64,000 bases of DNA. Origin: CAZCDS01 sp964497585. Its GTDB lineage: Bacteria; Desulfobacterota; Desulfomonilia; Desulfomonilales; Desulfomonilaceae. The notes beneath the pieces were generated by a model. It was given only the letters and a program-made list of their open reading frames with translations, was not told the origin of the DNA and made no database searches. Shown here in pieces: positions 37,327 through 46,202 of the stretch (positions are counted from its first letter, which is position 1; each line of letters begins with the position of its first letter). Location of the stretch: NCBI GenBank assembly GCA_964497585.1, contig CAZCDS010000005.1:1-64000 (forward strand), given 5' to 3'. The translations under genes were made by a program, and so were the position numbers.

Positions 37327-37887
37327 GTGGACGGTATCACACTATTCATAACAGCGGTCGCTCTCGGCATGGACGCATTTGCCGTATCAGCCGCAGTGGC
37401 TGCGGGACTCCCCAGAGTGACGGCAAGGCACACCTTTCGTCTCTCCTGGCATTTCGGTCTTTTCCAGTCCTTGATGACCATCCTCGGCTGGACCGGCGGG
37501 GGGGCCTTATCGACATTCTTGTCTGAACTGAATTACTGGATTGCGGCCGGCATTCTCTTCTTTCTCGGGGCGAAGATGATCGTCGAATCGGGCCACCCGG
37601 AGCGAAGGAGCGAGGGGTATGATCCGACCAGAGGGTGGAGTCTCGTAGGACTCTCCGTGGCAACGAGCATTGATGCCCTCGCAGTAGGCGTGTCCCTGAG
37701 TCTCATCGGCATGTCGGTCTGGCAGCCGGCTCTGTTCATAGGCGTGGCCGCGCTGGTGATGACCCTAATCGGAACCTATTTGGGAAGGCAAGTGGGCCTC
37801 CTCATGGGACAATGGGCCGAGCGCGTAGGAGGGGCGGTTCTCATCGCCATCGGCGCGCGGATTCTGTTCGCGTACCTGGTAACATAA
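37327..37887 (+). CDS. mntP: Manganese efflux pump MntP
   Basis: A 186-residue membrane protein from the GTG chosen here, the usual length of the family; the longer frame from 37237 adds 30 residues that lie upstream of a good promoter. Six hydrophobic segments are seen. The two conserved acidic transport motifs are VALGMDAFAVS in the first helix and ATSIDALAVGVSLSL in the fourth. It exports Mn2+ from the cytoplasm. It stands divergently from the CDF exporter gene, so this small region handles metal export; no metal-sensing regulator is next to it. Confidence 0.92.
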   Translation: MDGITLFITAVALGMDAFAVSAAVAAGLPRVTARHTFRLSWHFGLFQSLMTILGWTGGGALSTFLSELNYWIAAGILFFLGAKMIVESGHPERRSEGYDPTRGWSLVGLSVATSIDALAVGVSLSLIGMSVWQPALFIGVAALVMTLIGTYLGRQVGLLMGQWAERVGGAVLIAIGARILFAYLVT

Positions 37888-38213
37888 CCGAGTCCAACCT
37901 TGTTCGTTGTTTCGAAAATCGTGTCCGCTCATGGTTACCTGAGGAGCGAACATCGTCTCCTGGGGGCTCATGCTCGCCCGACGTCTGATTCTGGCTCTTA
38001 TCACGGCAATCGCAATGGCGTGTATCGAGCCGGCCGCGGATTCGCTCACATTCAGGCGGACTCGGGGTCGCCACCTCGGCTCTCCAGGCGGGTCTCTACG
38101 AGACGGAGGCGCCACGCGGACCGTTCTTGGGGAAGACGGAAGCGAGATCCGATTGAGTCAGAGGATGCAGACTCCGTGTCCATCGAATCAGGGGGGAAGA
38201 GAATCTCCGACTA

Positions 38214-38822
38214 TCAGCCCCAGATCAAAGCCCAGAGTCCCCCCTCTTCGATGATTCGGACTCTGCCTGAAAGGCCCGCGTTCGACAGCGCGGCCTCGAA
38301 TTCCTCCCTGGTAACGACTCTCTTGCCGAGGGCCATGTTCAGTTTCCGGGATCGGTCAGCAATTTCCCGTATCAGCGCAGTTTGAGTGTGCGATCCGAAT
38401 CCGCCGCCCAGGAAGGCCGTCCCCCCCTTTGCGAGCACCCTGTCAATTTCGGAGATGAGGCTTCCTGAGGGGTCGAGGAAGAAGAATACCCCCCGACAAA
38501 TCACGAGGTCGTGTGATCCGTCCGGAATGTCGAGGGGTACAAGAGGTGTTGAGACAATCCTGACTTTCTCTTCCTCGGCATCGCCGAGCATTTCCGCCCA
38601 GTCGGATCGGAAACTCCTGACAAGCTCGCCGATTTCGAGAGCAATGGTGATCGAGCTTGCCGGGAACACGCGGAGGAGGGCTAGTCCGATTCCGCCGGAG
38701 AACCCTCCGACCTCCAGTATCCTTAGAGGTGCCTTGTCGAGAGATTCCGCCACTTGTTCGGCGATGCCGGGATAGACTGGTAGCCAAAGACGGTTGATCT
38801 CCCTGACGAGATTTGGGTCCAT
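38214..38822 (-). CDS. Class I SAM-dependent methyltransferase
   Basis: About 202 residues from an ATG with AGGAG 11 bases upstream; a TTG gives 38 more poorly conserved residues. Motif I is ILEVGGFSGGIGLAL near 33-47, motif II IALEIGE, and LVICRGVFFFLDPSGSLI near 100-117 matches the post-I region of Methyltransf_11 proteins. Next to nothing in the neighbourhood points to a substrate: it is convergent with mntP and divergent from a DUF2889-like gene. Confidence 0.78.
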   Translation of the reverse strand: MDPNLVREINRLWLPVYPGIAEQVAESLDKAPLRILEVGGFSGGIGLALLRVFPASSITIALEIGELVRSFRSDWAEMLGDAEEEKVRIVSTPLVPLDIPDGSHDLVICRGVFFFLDPSGSLISEIDRVLAKGGTAFLGGGFGSHTQTALIREIADRSRKLNMALGKRVVTREEFEAALSNAGLSGRVRIIEEGGLWALIWG

Positions 38823-39056
38823 GGTATCGGCTTCTCCTGCTGCCTCTTCCTGGCCTCGTACAACCTTCTTCAGGATGAACGAACATTGCTCCGGGAGAGT
38901 CGGTCTGTGTCCGAGCCTCTCGCCGAGGCTAGCCAAGACGCGAGTTCATTGACATTCGGTCCGAATTGTCCCACAATTCTCAAACGCTTTCTTTCGCCGG
39001 ATGGGTCCTCAAAACTCCTGCCCACATCACAGAACTTCAGCAGAGGAGAGTAGGTT

Positions 39057-39566
39057 GTGATACTAGACTTTCAAATGAATAATTTTACCACTGTTGAGCT
39101 GGTGGGAAAAGGGCTATGGAGGATTGCCACGCGCAGCGAGGACAACCTCTTCTCCAGCGAAGTCACGCTGGATGTGAAAGCGCCCGCACTCGATATCAGG
39201 GCCGCCCGGCTTCACGTCACTCGCGACGATCTGGGACTCGTACCGGATCTTGACCAGGCTGCCGAGAAGCTCATCGGAGTTCGTGTAGGGCCGGGAATGA
39301 CGAAAATCGTTCGAGGCATTGTCGCGGACGAGGCCGGGTCACCGCGTATGGCCGAGCTGGTCCTGGAGGCCATGGAGATGCTCGTCAACGCCCTTACCGT
39401 CGGCCAGTTGAGGCAAGTCGCCCAGACTGCCGGAGAACCTGTCAAGCTCGAGAGTGACGGCCCCAAGGTCTACCTCAATGACGTCTTGATGGGAGACGAG
39501 CAGATCAAGCTAATGGCCGACAATCCGCGGCTCAAGGACAGTTGTGTAGCCTTCCGGAATCCGTAG
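39057..39566 (+). CDS. DUF2889-like protein, copy 1
   Basis: 169 residues from a GTG with a good GAGGAG eight to ten bases upstream. I do not recognise a characterised function. The pattern (ATRSEDNLFSSEVTLDVKA, then a long acidic helix region, then a C-terminal block SPRMAELVLEAMEMLVNAL) follows the same plan as the next gene, which I assign to DUF2889 with more confidence, so the two are probably diverged paralogues. Start of a run of four same-strand genes with PHP and DUF169 proteins. Confidence 0.6.
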   Translation: MILDFQMNNFTTVELVGKGLWRIATRSEDNLFSSEVTLDVKAPALDIRAARLHVTRDDLGLVPDLDQAAEKLIGVRVGPGMTKIVRGIVADEAGSPRMAELVLEAMEMLVNALTVGQLRQVAQTAGEPVKLESDGPKVYLNDVLMGDEQIKLMADNPRLKDSCVAFRNP

Positions 39567-39703
39567 CGGGTGATTGGAACCGGCCCAGGGATTACCGCGT
39601 TCGCCTCGTGACGTATTGCCTGAAGGCTTTGTCAGGAACTGAGAGGCATCCCGCGTACTTGCGGGACCGTGTCGTATTTTTGTGGAAAGTGAGTTCAGTC
39701 GTC

Positions 39704-40153
39704 ATGTTGACATACGCAAGATCCAAATCGATAGGTGTTCAGCAACAGGGAGAGGACCGCAGGGTCGTCAGTGGGGTCCTCGAAGACGAACTCTATGCCA
39801 TGCAGTGCGAGATAGCCGTGCATTGGCCCTCCCGGGCGATCGAATCGGTCCAGACCCGAATGAAGCGATTCACCACGAAGCGATGCGCACTTGCCGAACA
39901 AGTCTTTGAGCAGGCCGAAGGATGGAAGCTCGATTCAGAGCTTGACGGGAAGATCAAGAAGGAACTCGGACGAAAAGGGTGCCGTCACATGGCAATCCTG
40001 ATGACCGATTGCCTGCGAACCCTAGCCAGAGCCGAACTCGCTCGGGAGCTCAGTGCAGCTTCCGAAAAGACCCCTGATCTTGACAGGAAGGCGTTCCTGG
40101 CCGAATTCGTCGGTCGGAATCCCGGCCTGGAAGACTACCTACGTCTCAGATAG
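39704..40153 (+). CDS. DUF2889-like protein, copy 2
   Basis: About 149 residues from the ATG at 39704; the frame is open further upstream but that part overlaps the end of the previous gene's region without coding character. The sequence has VSGVLEDELYAMQCEIAVHW near 20-40 and GCRHMAILMTDCLRTLARAE near 100-120, the D-x-L/GC-x-H-x-x-x-L pattern of DUF2889. The His in GCRHM is the most conserved point. No characterised member is known to me. Followed by a PHP phosphoesterase gene after 20 bases. Confidence 0.68.
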   Translation: MLTYARSKSIGVQQQGEDRRVVSGVLEDELYAMQCEIAVHWPSRAIESVQTRMKRFTTKRCALAEQVFEQAEGWKLDSELDGKIKKELGRKGCRHMAILMTDCLRTLARAELARELSAASEKTPDLDRKAFLAEFVGRNPGLEDYLRLR

Positions 40154-40173
40154 GGGCATGGAGAACTTTCTCA

Positions 40174-40800
40174 ATGAGGATTGACCTGCACAATCATACC
40201 ACTGCTCATTCTCCGTGCAGCACGATGTCTCCCGACGAGATGATGAAGGCTGCAAAGGAAGCTGGACTCGACGGAATCTGCATCACCGAGCACAACAAGA
40301 TCTGGACCCCTGAAGAGGCGGCCGCTTTGGGTGATAAACACGGCCTGCCCGTCTTTCGGGGAATCGAGATCACCACAACGGGAGGTGACATTCTCGTTTT
40401 CGGCCTGGAGGAGGAGCCGATAGAACTCTGGACTCCGGCCCGACTCAAGGAGAAAGTGGACGAGGCCGGTGGGGTAGCCATCGCGGCCCACCCGTTTCGA
40501 GGCTTTCTCGTGTTCGGATTCGGCGCTTTGAAGATGGACCTTGGCGACGCGATGGACAATCCGACCTTCGCTCAGGTCCATGGGCTGGAGATCTGCAATT
40601 CCCTCGTAACCGACGAAGAGAACAGCCTTGCCCGGAGAGTCGCCGAGGAGATGGGACTTCTCGGGGTCGGCGGAAGCGATTCCCACCGGCCCGTCGCCGT
40701 GGGTACCTGCGTCACCGACTTCGAAGACGAGATCACGAACGAAGAGCAGTTGGTCAAAGCCATCCTAAGCGGGAGATTCCAGGTCGAGAAGACCAGGTAG
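40174..40800 (+). CDS. PHP-domain metal-dependent phosphoesterase
   Basis: 208 residues, start ATG behind GGAG. The HxH motif is in MRIDLHNHTTAHSPCS (6-8 region), then ICITEHNK near 38-45, FRGIEITT near 64-71, AAHPFRG near 107-113 and GGSDSHRP near 166-173, which together supply the His/Asp/Glu ligands of the trinuclear metal site. Family members hydrolyse phosphate esters or 3',5'-bisnucleotides. All ligand motifs are present, so it should be active. It sits between DUF2889 and DUF169 genes in one run. Confidence 0.88.
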   Translation: MRIDLHNHTTAHSPCSTMSPDEMMKAAKEAGLDGICITEHNKIWTPEEAAALGDKHGLPVFRGIEITTTGGDILVFGLEEEPIELWTPARLKEKVDEAGGVAIAAHPFRGFLVFGFGALKMDLGDAMDNPTFAQVHGLEICNSLVTDEENSLARRVAEEMGLLGVGGSDSHRPVAVGTCVTDFEDEITNEEQLVKAILSGRFQVEKTR

Positions 40801-40858
40801 CCATACAACCGCGCAGAACGAGACGGATCTGCCTAAACTGCTCTGGAGGACATACTCA

Positions 40859-41644
40859 ATGAAACCGGAAGAAATCAAGTGGTCCACCTGGACCCGCAGT
40901 ATGGAACATTACTTGCGATTGAAGACCTTCCCCGTGGGGCTCAAACTGCTCGAGTCGACGGAGCCAATCGAAAGCAACCCCTGGGTGCGAAAGCCCCCGG
41001 AAAGGTTGACCCTCTGTCAGTTGATCACGATAGTCCGGACCTTCGACTGGACCGTCGGAGGCACCGCGGAGGATCTTTGTCCCCCTTCCTGCGCGAGCAT
41101 GCTCGGCCTTGCCGAAGTGCCCGAATTCGTTGCGGACGGAACCATGCGGAGCGTGGTCTGGCTCGAAAAGAAAGAGGACGCGGTCCAATGCGAACGAGTC
41201 ATTCAACGGATACCAACAGGCAAGTACAAGGCCTTCTTGCTCGCACCGACCGCGTACGATCCTTTCATTCCCGACATCGTGCTCCTCTACGGGAACCCCG
41301 CACAGATGTCTCTGCTCATCAACGCGATCCAGTTCGACCAGTACGAACGGATGGTCTTCTATTCGGTCGGAGAGAGTTCCTGTTCCGACGTGATCGGACG
41401 GTGTTTCGTGGACCGTGTGCCGGCTCTTTCCATCCCCTGTTACGGGGAGAGGCGATTAGGGCACGCGACCGACGAGGAGCTTGCCATCGGGCTCCCCGCG
41501 GAAGACTGCGCCCGCATCCTGCAAAACCTCGAGACCCTGTACAAGAGAGGAATCCGCTATCCCATCTCCCATTTCGGAGCCCAGGTGAGCCCCGTCGATG
41601 CGCTCACCGCGGTGTATGGCATGTCCCTGGACGGAGAGAAATAG
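40859..41644 (+). CDS. DUF169 family protein
   Basis: 261 residues, ATG with GGAGG ten bases upstream. It matches DUF169: FPVGLKLLESTE near 22-33, LCQLITIVRTFDWTVGG near 54-70 with a conserved Cys, CPPSCASMLGL near 76-86, and the C-terminal RCFVDRVPALSIPCYGERRLG near 180-200. The conserved Cys residues suggest metal or cofactor binding. Family members are abundant in anaerobes, often next to genes for CoA-ester or aromatic metabolism, but no activity is established that I know of. Confidence 0.8.
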   Translation: MKPEEIKWSTWTRSMEHYLRLKTFPVGLKLLESTEPIESNPWVRKPPERLTLCQLITIVRTFDWTVGGTAEDLCPPSCASMLGLAEVPEFVADGTMRSVVWLEKKEDAVQCERVIQRIPTGKYKAFLLAPTAYDPFIPDIVLLYGNPAQMSLLINAIQFDQYERMVFYSVGESSCSDVIGRCFVDRVPALSIPCYGERRLGHATDEELAIGLPAEDCARILQNLETLYKRGIRYPISHFGAQVSPVDALTAVYGMSLDGEK

Positions 41645-41858
41645 CGTGAGATGCCGGTACTCCGGCGCCAATCGCGAAGAATGCATTGACCGACACAAGC
41701 GCAGAGGCGCAGAGCACTGTTCAGGTCAGTGAAGACCGTAAGCTGAGTCGGCAAACAGGTGAATCCTGACGAAGCAAACGCGCTTCCTGGGAGTGTTTTT
41801 GTCTTGGAGGCGGATGCTTCTTTTCGTTAGCCGAGCAGGCATGCCGGGTAGGGGCATC

Positions 41859-42200
41859 ATGTCAGCGGATGAAAGGCGTCAAGCACCTCGCGTACCATAC
41901 ATGGTATCTATCTATGACCTCAGGCGCCTGCACGTTGAGGGCACGGTCAGAGACATCAGCGAGACGGGTTTCGGCGTGCGGGGAATCAAGGCTGCCGTCG
42001 GCGAAGTCAAGACTTTCATCATTCCCGTGGAAGAAGTGGTCGATATCGACGCGCTGATCTTCGCCGGAATATGCAGGTGGACGTCAACGGACCTGGACGG
42101 CCAATGGCTCACCGGGTTCGAACTAACCAAAATATCAGAAGAAAACCTCCGACATCTCCGAAGGCTGATCCGATTCCTAAGCGAGGATGACAGGGGATAG
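41859..42200 (+). CDS. PilZ-domain protein (likely c-di-GMP binding)
   Basis: About 113 residues from the ATG behind GGGTAGGGG. A single-domain PilZ protein: the binding motif RQAPR (RxxxR) lies near 7-11 and DISETG (D/NxSxxG) near 33-38, both needed to hold c-di-GMP, and WLTGFELTKIS is the typical last strand. It would be a small effector in c-di-GMP signalling. Neighbouring genes do not reveal the output. Confidence 0.8.
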   Translation: MSADERRQAPRVPYMVSIYDLRRLHVEGTVRDISETGFGVRGIKAAVGEVKTFIIPVEEVVDIDALIFAGICRWTSTDLDGQWLTGFELTKISEENLRHLRRLIRFLSEDDRG

Positions 42201-42499
42201 AGATGTCGGGTCGCAGCAGACGGTTTGGTCGGGAGACATAAAATTGATCGGGGCAGCGGCCCGCGGGGTTACTTGAGGGCACCAGACCTAAGGACACCGT
42301 CGATCTCGATCGCGGCATATTTGGGAGTTGCCTCCCTGGAAAGCCTTCACCGAAACGCCATCCTGAGAAATCGAGAGAAGAGGACCAACCATGGTCGGCT
42401 CGTCGGACCCGAAGCCATATTATTTTTCCACAGATTTCCGCGTCCAGGCGAAGCTTCTTTCCGGGAAGAGGGCCTTCTCGCAAGTGGTCCACTGAGCTC
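42201..42499. other. Intergenic region, no gene supported
   Basis: About 300 bases between convergent genes; I see no gene, repeat or clear terminator. Confidence 0.35.
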
Positions 42500-42835
42500 C
42501 TACACCGGCGTGCCCGCGGAGTTTGCTCCCTCTACCGGAACGAAGCGGACCTCCAACCTGCGATGAAGGGCATTGGCTATCCGGGAAGCCATCGCGAGAT
42601 AATCTCCGTCGTAGTCCGCTTCCTCGATGTCCTCAATGATCGTTTCCGTGGTGCTCAGCAGGTCGCCGAGCTGCGCCCTGGAGAGACCTGCCTGATTGCG
42701 CAGGTCGTAGACCTCTTGAGCAATATCGGCCTTGACCCGTTCCTCTTCGTAGAGAGCGACCTCCGTGGGATCATGAGCGACGTACTTGTCATAGGCCCAC
42801 TGGAAGGCATCGCAACCGGTCTTCTTCTCTTCCAT
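42500..42835 (-). CDS. XRE-family antitoxin of a HigBA-type system
   Basis: About 111 residues. The start is the ATG three bases after the toxin stop, with GGGAG eight bases upstream; an earlier ATG overlaps the toxin gene. The C-terminal half has an XRE helix-turn-helix (AGLSRAQLGDLLSTTETIIEDIE) and a final strand LEVRFVPVEG. It should neutralise the toxin and repress the operon. The order toxin-antitoxin is the reverse of most type II pairs and typical of HigBA. Confidence 0.82.
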   Translation of the reverse strand: MEEKKTGCDAFQWAYDKYVAHDPTEVALYEEERVKADIAQEVYDLRNQAGLSRAQLGDLLSTTETIIEDIEEADYDGDYLAMASRIANALHRRLEVRFVPVEGANSAGTPV

Positions 42836-42837
42836 GT

Positions 42838-43212
42838 CTATGGCTCCCATTGAAAACTATGAACCTCGGGGTCTGATTTGAACTCACTTTTCCTCTCTAC
42901 GGCCCGTTCGATATCTTGCGGAGCGATCTTCCGAATCTTCTTGACCAATCCGTGACTGATTACGACGGCGCGTCCCTGATAGAAGAAATAGAGCATCCGG
43001 TAGTTCACGTTTCCGCTCTTGACCCGAAGTTCATAGATCCCGTCCTTGAGATATGCGGCAAAAGGCCGGTCGAGTTCATGCCCCTCCTCTCTCAACCGCT
43101 CGATACGCTCCAGGCATTTCCTTCGGTCCTTTTTCGTGAGACCATCCAACCAATCTTTGATAGGAACCTTCCCATCTGTGCTCCTGAAAAATATGACCCG
43201 GACCTCAGGCAT
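42838..43212 (-). CDS. RelE/HigB-type (Gp49-like) toxin
   Basis: About 124 residues from the ATG of MPEVRVIFFRS; a longer frame exists upstream. The family pattern is clear: PIKDWLDGLTKKDRRKCLERIERL near 16-39, KDGIYELRVKSGNVNYRMLYFF near 57-78 with the Arg residues of the ribonuclease site, and VISHGLVKKIRKIAPQDIERA near 85-105. It would cleave mRNA on the ribosome. Directly upstream of and coupled to the antitoxin gene. Confidence 0.86.
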   Translation of the reverse strand: MPEVRVIFFRSTDGKVPIKDWLDGLTKKDRRKCLERIERLREEGHELDRPFAAYLKDGIYELRVKSGNVNYRMLYFFYQGRAVVISHGLVKKIRKIAPQDIERAVERKSEFKSDPEVHSFQWEP

Positions 43213-43437
43213 TCGTTCGATACTCAACCGCTTTATCAATGATTCCAAAGAAAAGGTCAAGGAGATTAGGGGGATGCCTCAGGAAATCCCACTGTCCTTC
43301 TCTCCTTGGCAGCCACGACAGATTGTGGCCAGCAGCGCTTGCGCTTACCCGAAACGGCCCCGAAGTCCGTGAAGTCGGAGATGTCTCCCATTATTGCCAA
43401 TTCCTGCTCACACTTCCGCCCTGCCGCGCTCCCTCGC

Positions 43438-44394
43438 TCAGATCTCGACCAGATCGACTTGGCAATCGACGTCCAGGGTACGCACGTTTGTGATCCTGCT
43501 CCGCCAGTCGTTGGCGTATTTGCGTGCAAAGTTGCTAAGTTCTCCCGGCCTGTATTGTCGCAGAATGGAGCGGTAAGTCATCAGGAGAATATTTAGGGGA
43601 ACCGTAGCATAATCCGCAAGTCCCAGCAGATCCCGGATGGGATGTAACGTAATATCGCCCTGCCCCGAGAACGAAACGTGGTCCCGGTATGAGCTTGAAT
43701 GGACATACTGTGAACCTGGTGAATAGACCATTTCATAGAGCGGAAGACGCTGGAGTTCTTCAGCAATTTGCCTCAGAGACTGTTTACCGAGCGGCATATA
43801 CCAAGCCGGTTCGTGATCTGGCCGGTTGAGGTTGACATGCTTCTCGAACGCTGCGTTGATGTCAATGTAACTTGGCTGAGAGAGGACCCCGTTTATTTGA
43901 TCAAGTTCTTGTTGGGCCTGGGCTTGCACGTCTGGACTGTTAACGGCTGCACCGAGGTCGAGGTACTCGCCCACAGGTGAGAATCGTTCCCTTTCGGAGG
44001 TATCACTGAGCAAACGGAGGGGCCAAAGGCGCAATCGTCTGAGATTTGAAACGTAGTAGTGTCTGGCTTTCACCACCGAATCGCCCAACAGAATCCAACT
44101 GATGAAAAGAGAGGCCTCTAGCATTGTTCGCACGGGTAGCTTCGTTGCTTGTAAGGCTCCCTTCGAAAGAAGAATCTCTATAGCGTCGGCATTCTGCACA
44201 AATTGCTTCAGCAGCACACAGATGACAACTACGTCTTCGAGCCCCCTGGGACTCGATGTGAATGCCCGTGGAATTAAGTGGGTCCCATAATCCACAACAT
44301 CCTGCCAGAGCAATGAGACTTCTGAAAGCTCGTTGCGAAGGATTCCCTCCACTTTCTCTCGATCCAAGATCGGTTTGTTAGGCTGAGCTGCCAT
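43438..44394 (-). CDS. DUF5677 family protein
   Basis: 318 residues, largely helical and cytoplasmic. It matches DUF5677: KGALQATKLPVRTMLEAS near 80-97 with the conserved R-x-x-LEAS block, then ARHYYVSNL and YEMVYSPGSQYVHSS near 222-236, where the H and S positions are conserved. The function of the family is unknown; members are scattered in accessory regions. It lies next to the toxin-antitoxin pair, which fits a small accessory patch. Confidence 0.75.
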   Translation of the reverse strand: MAAQPNKPILDREKVEGILRNELSEVSLLWQDVVDYGTHLIPRAFTSSPRGLEDVVVICVLLKQFVQNADAIEILLSKGALQATKLPVRTMLEASLFISWILLGDSVVKARHYYVSNLRRLRLWPLRLLSDTSERERFSPVGEYLDLGAAVNSPDVQAQAQQELDQINGVLSQPSYIDINAAFEKHVNLNRPDHEPAWYMPLGKQSLRQIAEELQRLPLYEMVYSPGSQYVHSSSYRDHVSFSGQGDITLHPIRDLLGLADYATVPLNILLMTYRSILRQYRPGELSNFARKYANDWRSRITNVRTLDVDCQVDLVEI

Positions 44395-44537
44395 AGTCTG
44401 CCCGTCCTCCGCAAGGGGCTGGGCAGGACGGGGAGCTGGCGGTCAAGTCCGCTCCCGGGTCCTGCACTCATATGTTTACGGGAAAGGCATGCATCGGAGG
44501 AATTTCGGATCTCCTCGGAGGAGGGCTCGCGATGCAC

Positions 44538-46046
44538 TCAGCCTTTCTTGATGGGCACTTCCTTGCTTGCCGCGGCTTTCTTCTTGTCCTCTTCTACGGG
44601 AATCTTGAGCGTTTTCTTGACGAGATCCTTTTCGTGCTCAAAATCGGCGACCCGTTGGATCATGATCTTTTGCGTCTGGACCGGACCCGCGCCGTGCCAC
44701 GTTCCGACCCCGTGCTGTCCCGCGGTCCAATGCTGGAGCAGCTTATGGACCTTGAGGATGTTCTCGGTCGGCTCGTCTGATCCGAAGCTGTAGAATTCTT
44801 CCACATACTTCCGAGTTTCGGGGTTCTTGAGTTCCTTGAGCGAAGGCATGGTGACGATGAGTCCGCCGCCGATGTCTCCAGCCAAGGCCATCATTCGCCA
44901 GAAACCGTTGCAGATGTTGAGCTTGGCAACGTTACCCATCAACTCGTCGGGCAGAAAGACGCCCGATCCTGGCGGATCCTCGCTCCCCATACGAGCCGAG
45001 GCCAAACCGCAGGCTCTGCCTGTCTCGCGGAGCACGACCATCTCGGTGATCTGTTCGTTGATATGGGGGACCTTCTGCAGGCCCTTGTATTCCTGAATCA
45101 ACTTGCACGCGCCGATGATCTGGTTCATGAACCCTACCTTGCAGGTGCCGCCGCAGGTCATGCGGTGGGTCCTGGCGAAACGGGTCACGATCTTGCCGGA
45201 AAACTTCCATTCACGGCAATGGAAGACTCGTTCCCACGGGACGAAAACATTGTCGAAGATCACCATGGAGGTCTCGCGCTGGCCAAAGACCGGATTGCCA
45301 AGTTCGTAAATGTCGTCGGCCAGTTCGCGTTCCGCTGAATAGGGCGAGTACTGACAGACGTACGTGATCCCCTCCGCGTCGGTGGGGGTGGCAAACGCGA
45401 CTGCGTAGTCTTTCTCTTCTTCCGAATGGGCGGATTGAGGGAGGACAAGCAGTTCGTGGCTGGCGAAGGCTCCGCTGATATTGATCTTGGCTCCCCGGAC
45501 AACGATTCCGTCCTTGTTCTCATCGACGATCTTCAGTGATAAGTAGGGGTCCGGCCAATCGATTGCCCGTTTGGCGCGGCTCCCACGGGGCTCGGTGAGC
45601 GCTCCGGCAACGGAATAGTCCTTGCGTTGGATCATTTTGAGGTACTCGAGGAACCGGGCGTTGTATTCGGTTCCCAGCTTCTGATCCATTTCCCAGGTTG
45701 TCGAGGCGAGCGCGTGACTCGCGTCGTACCCCACACAGCGATAGATGCATGTTCCCAGCCTCTCTGCGGTAAATGTCCCTGCCAGGGCCTTGGCAACGAG
45801 GTCCTCTATGCTGGCGCTGACGTACGTGTACCGGTTCACCACTTCGTCGATCAGGGGCGAGTAAACCGACATGATATCCTTTGATGCAGGATCGAGGGCC
45901 CATTCATAGCTTGCCTTGTTCGCTTCGACCACGGTGCGCGTATTGCGGTTGTCCAGAACGCTTTCCACCTGTTTGCCGTTCATGAATACCTTGGGTTTCA
46001 TCTTTCTCAGACTCTCTTCAAACTGCGCCGGTGTCATCAGAGCCAT
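44538..46046 (-). CDS. 4-hydroxybutyryl-CoA dehydratase / 4-HPA 3-hydroxylase family protein
   Basis: 502 residues from an ATG with AGGAGG six bases upstream. The fold is that of flavin acyl-CoA dehydrogenase-like enzymes. Iron-sulfur ligands of 4-hydroxybutyryl-CoA dehydratase appear conserved: Cys100 and Cys104 in GTCIYRC, and His and Cys in RTHRMTCGGTCKVG near 290-303. That enzyme removes water from 4-hydroxybutyryl-CoA to give crotonyl-CoA via a ketyl radical, in anaerobic fermentation. The Lys-rich tail is unusual. The loop around the second ligand pair seems one residue longer than I remember for the clostridial enzyme and has an additional Cys. The substrate may differ. Confidence 0.83.
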   Translation of the reverse strand: MALMTPAQFEESLRKMKPKVFMNGKQVESVLDNRNTRTVVEANKASYEWALDPASKDIMSVYSPLIDEVVNRYTYVSASIEDLVAKALAGTFTAERLGTCIYRCVGYDASHALASTTWEMDQKLGTEYNARFLEYLKMIQRKDYSVAGALTEPRGSRAKRAIDWPDPYLSLKIVDENKDGIVVRGAKINISGAFASHELLVLPQSAHSEEEKDYAVAFATPTDAEGITYVCQYSPYSAERELADDIYELGNPVFGQRETSMVIFDNVFVPWERVFHCREWKFSGKIVTRFARTHRMTCGGTCKVGFMNQIIGACKLIQEYKGLQKVPHINEQITEMVVLRETGRACGLASARMGSEDPPGSGVFLPDELMGNVAKLNICNGFWRMMALAGDIGGGLIVTMPSLKELKNPETRKYVEEFYSFGSDEPTENILKVHKLLQHWTAGQHGVGTWHGAGPVQTQKIMIQRVADFEHEKDLVKKTLKIPVEEDKKKAAASKEVPIKKG

Positions 46047-46202
46047 AGTATCCCTCCTGTCGGTCAACGAGCGGTGCGGTTAGGTCGGATTCCCGCGAGG
46101 TCTAATTGGGACAAGCCGGCTCGGGGCGAGGGGGAAATCCTGAGCAGGTCCCCAAAGAAACACCACGCGAATGCACAATAATGCCATCTTTTTTGCCAAC
46201 TT

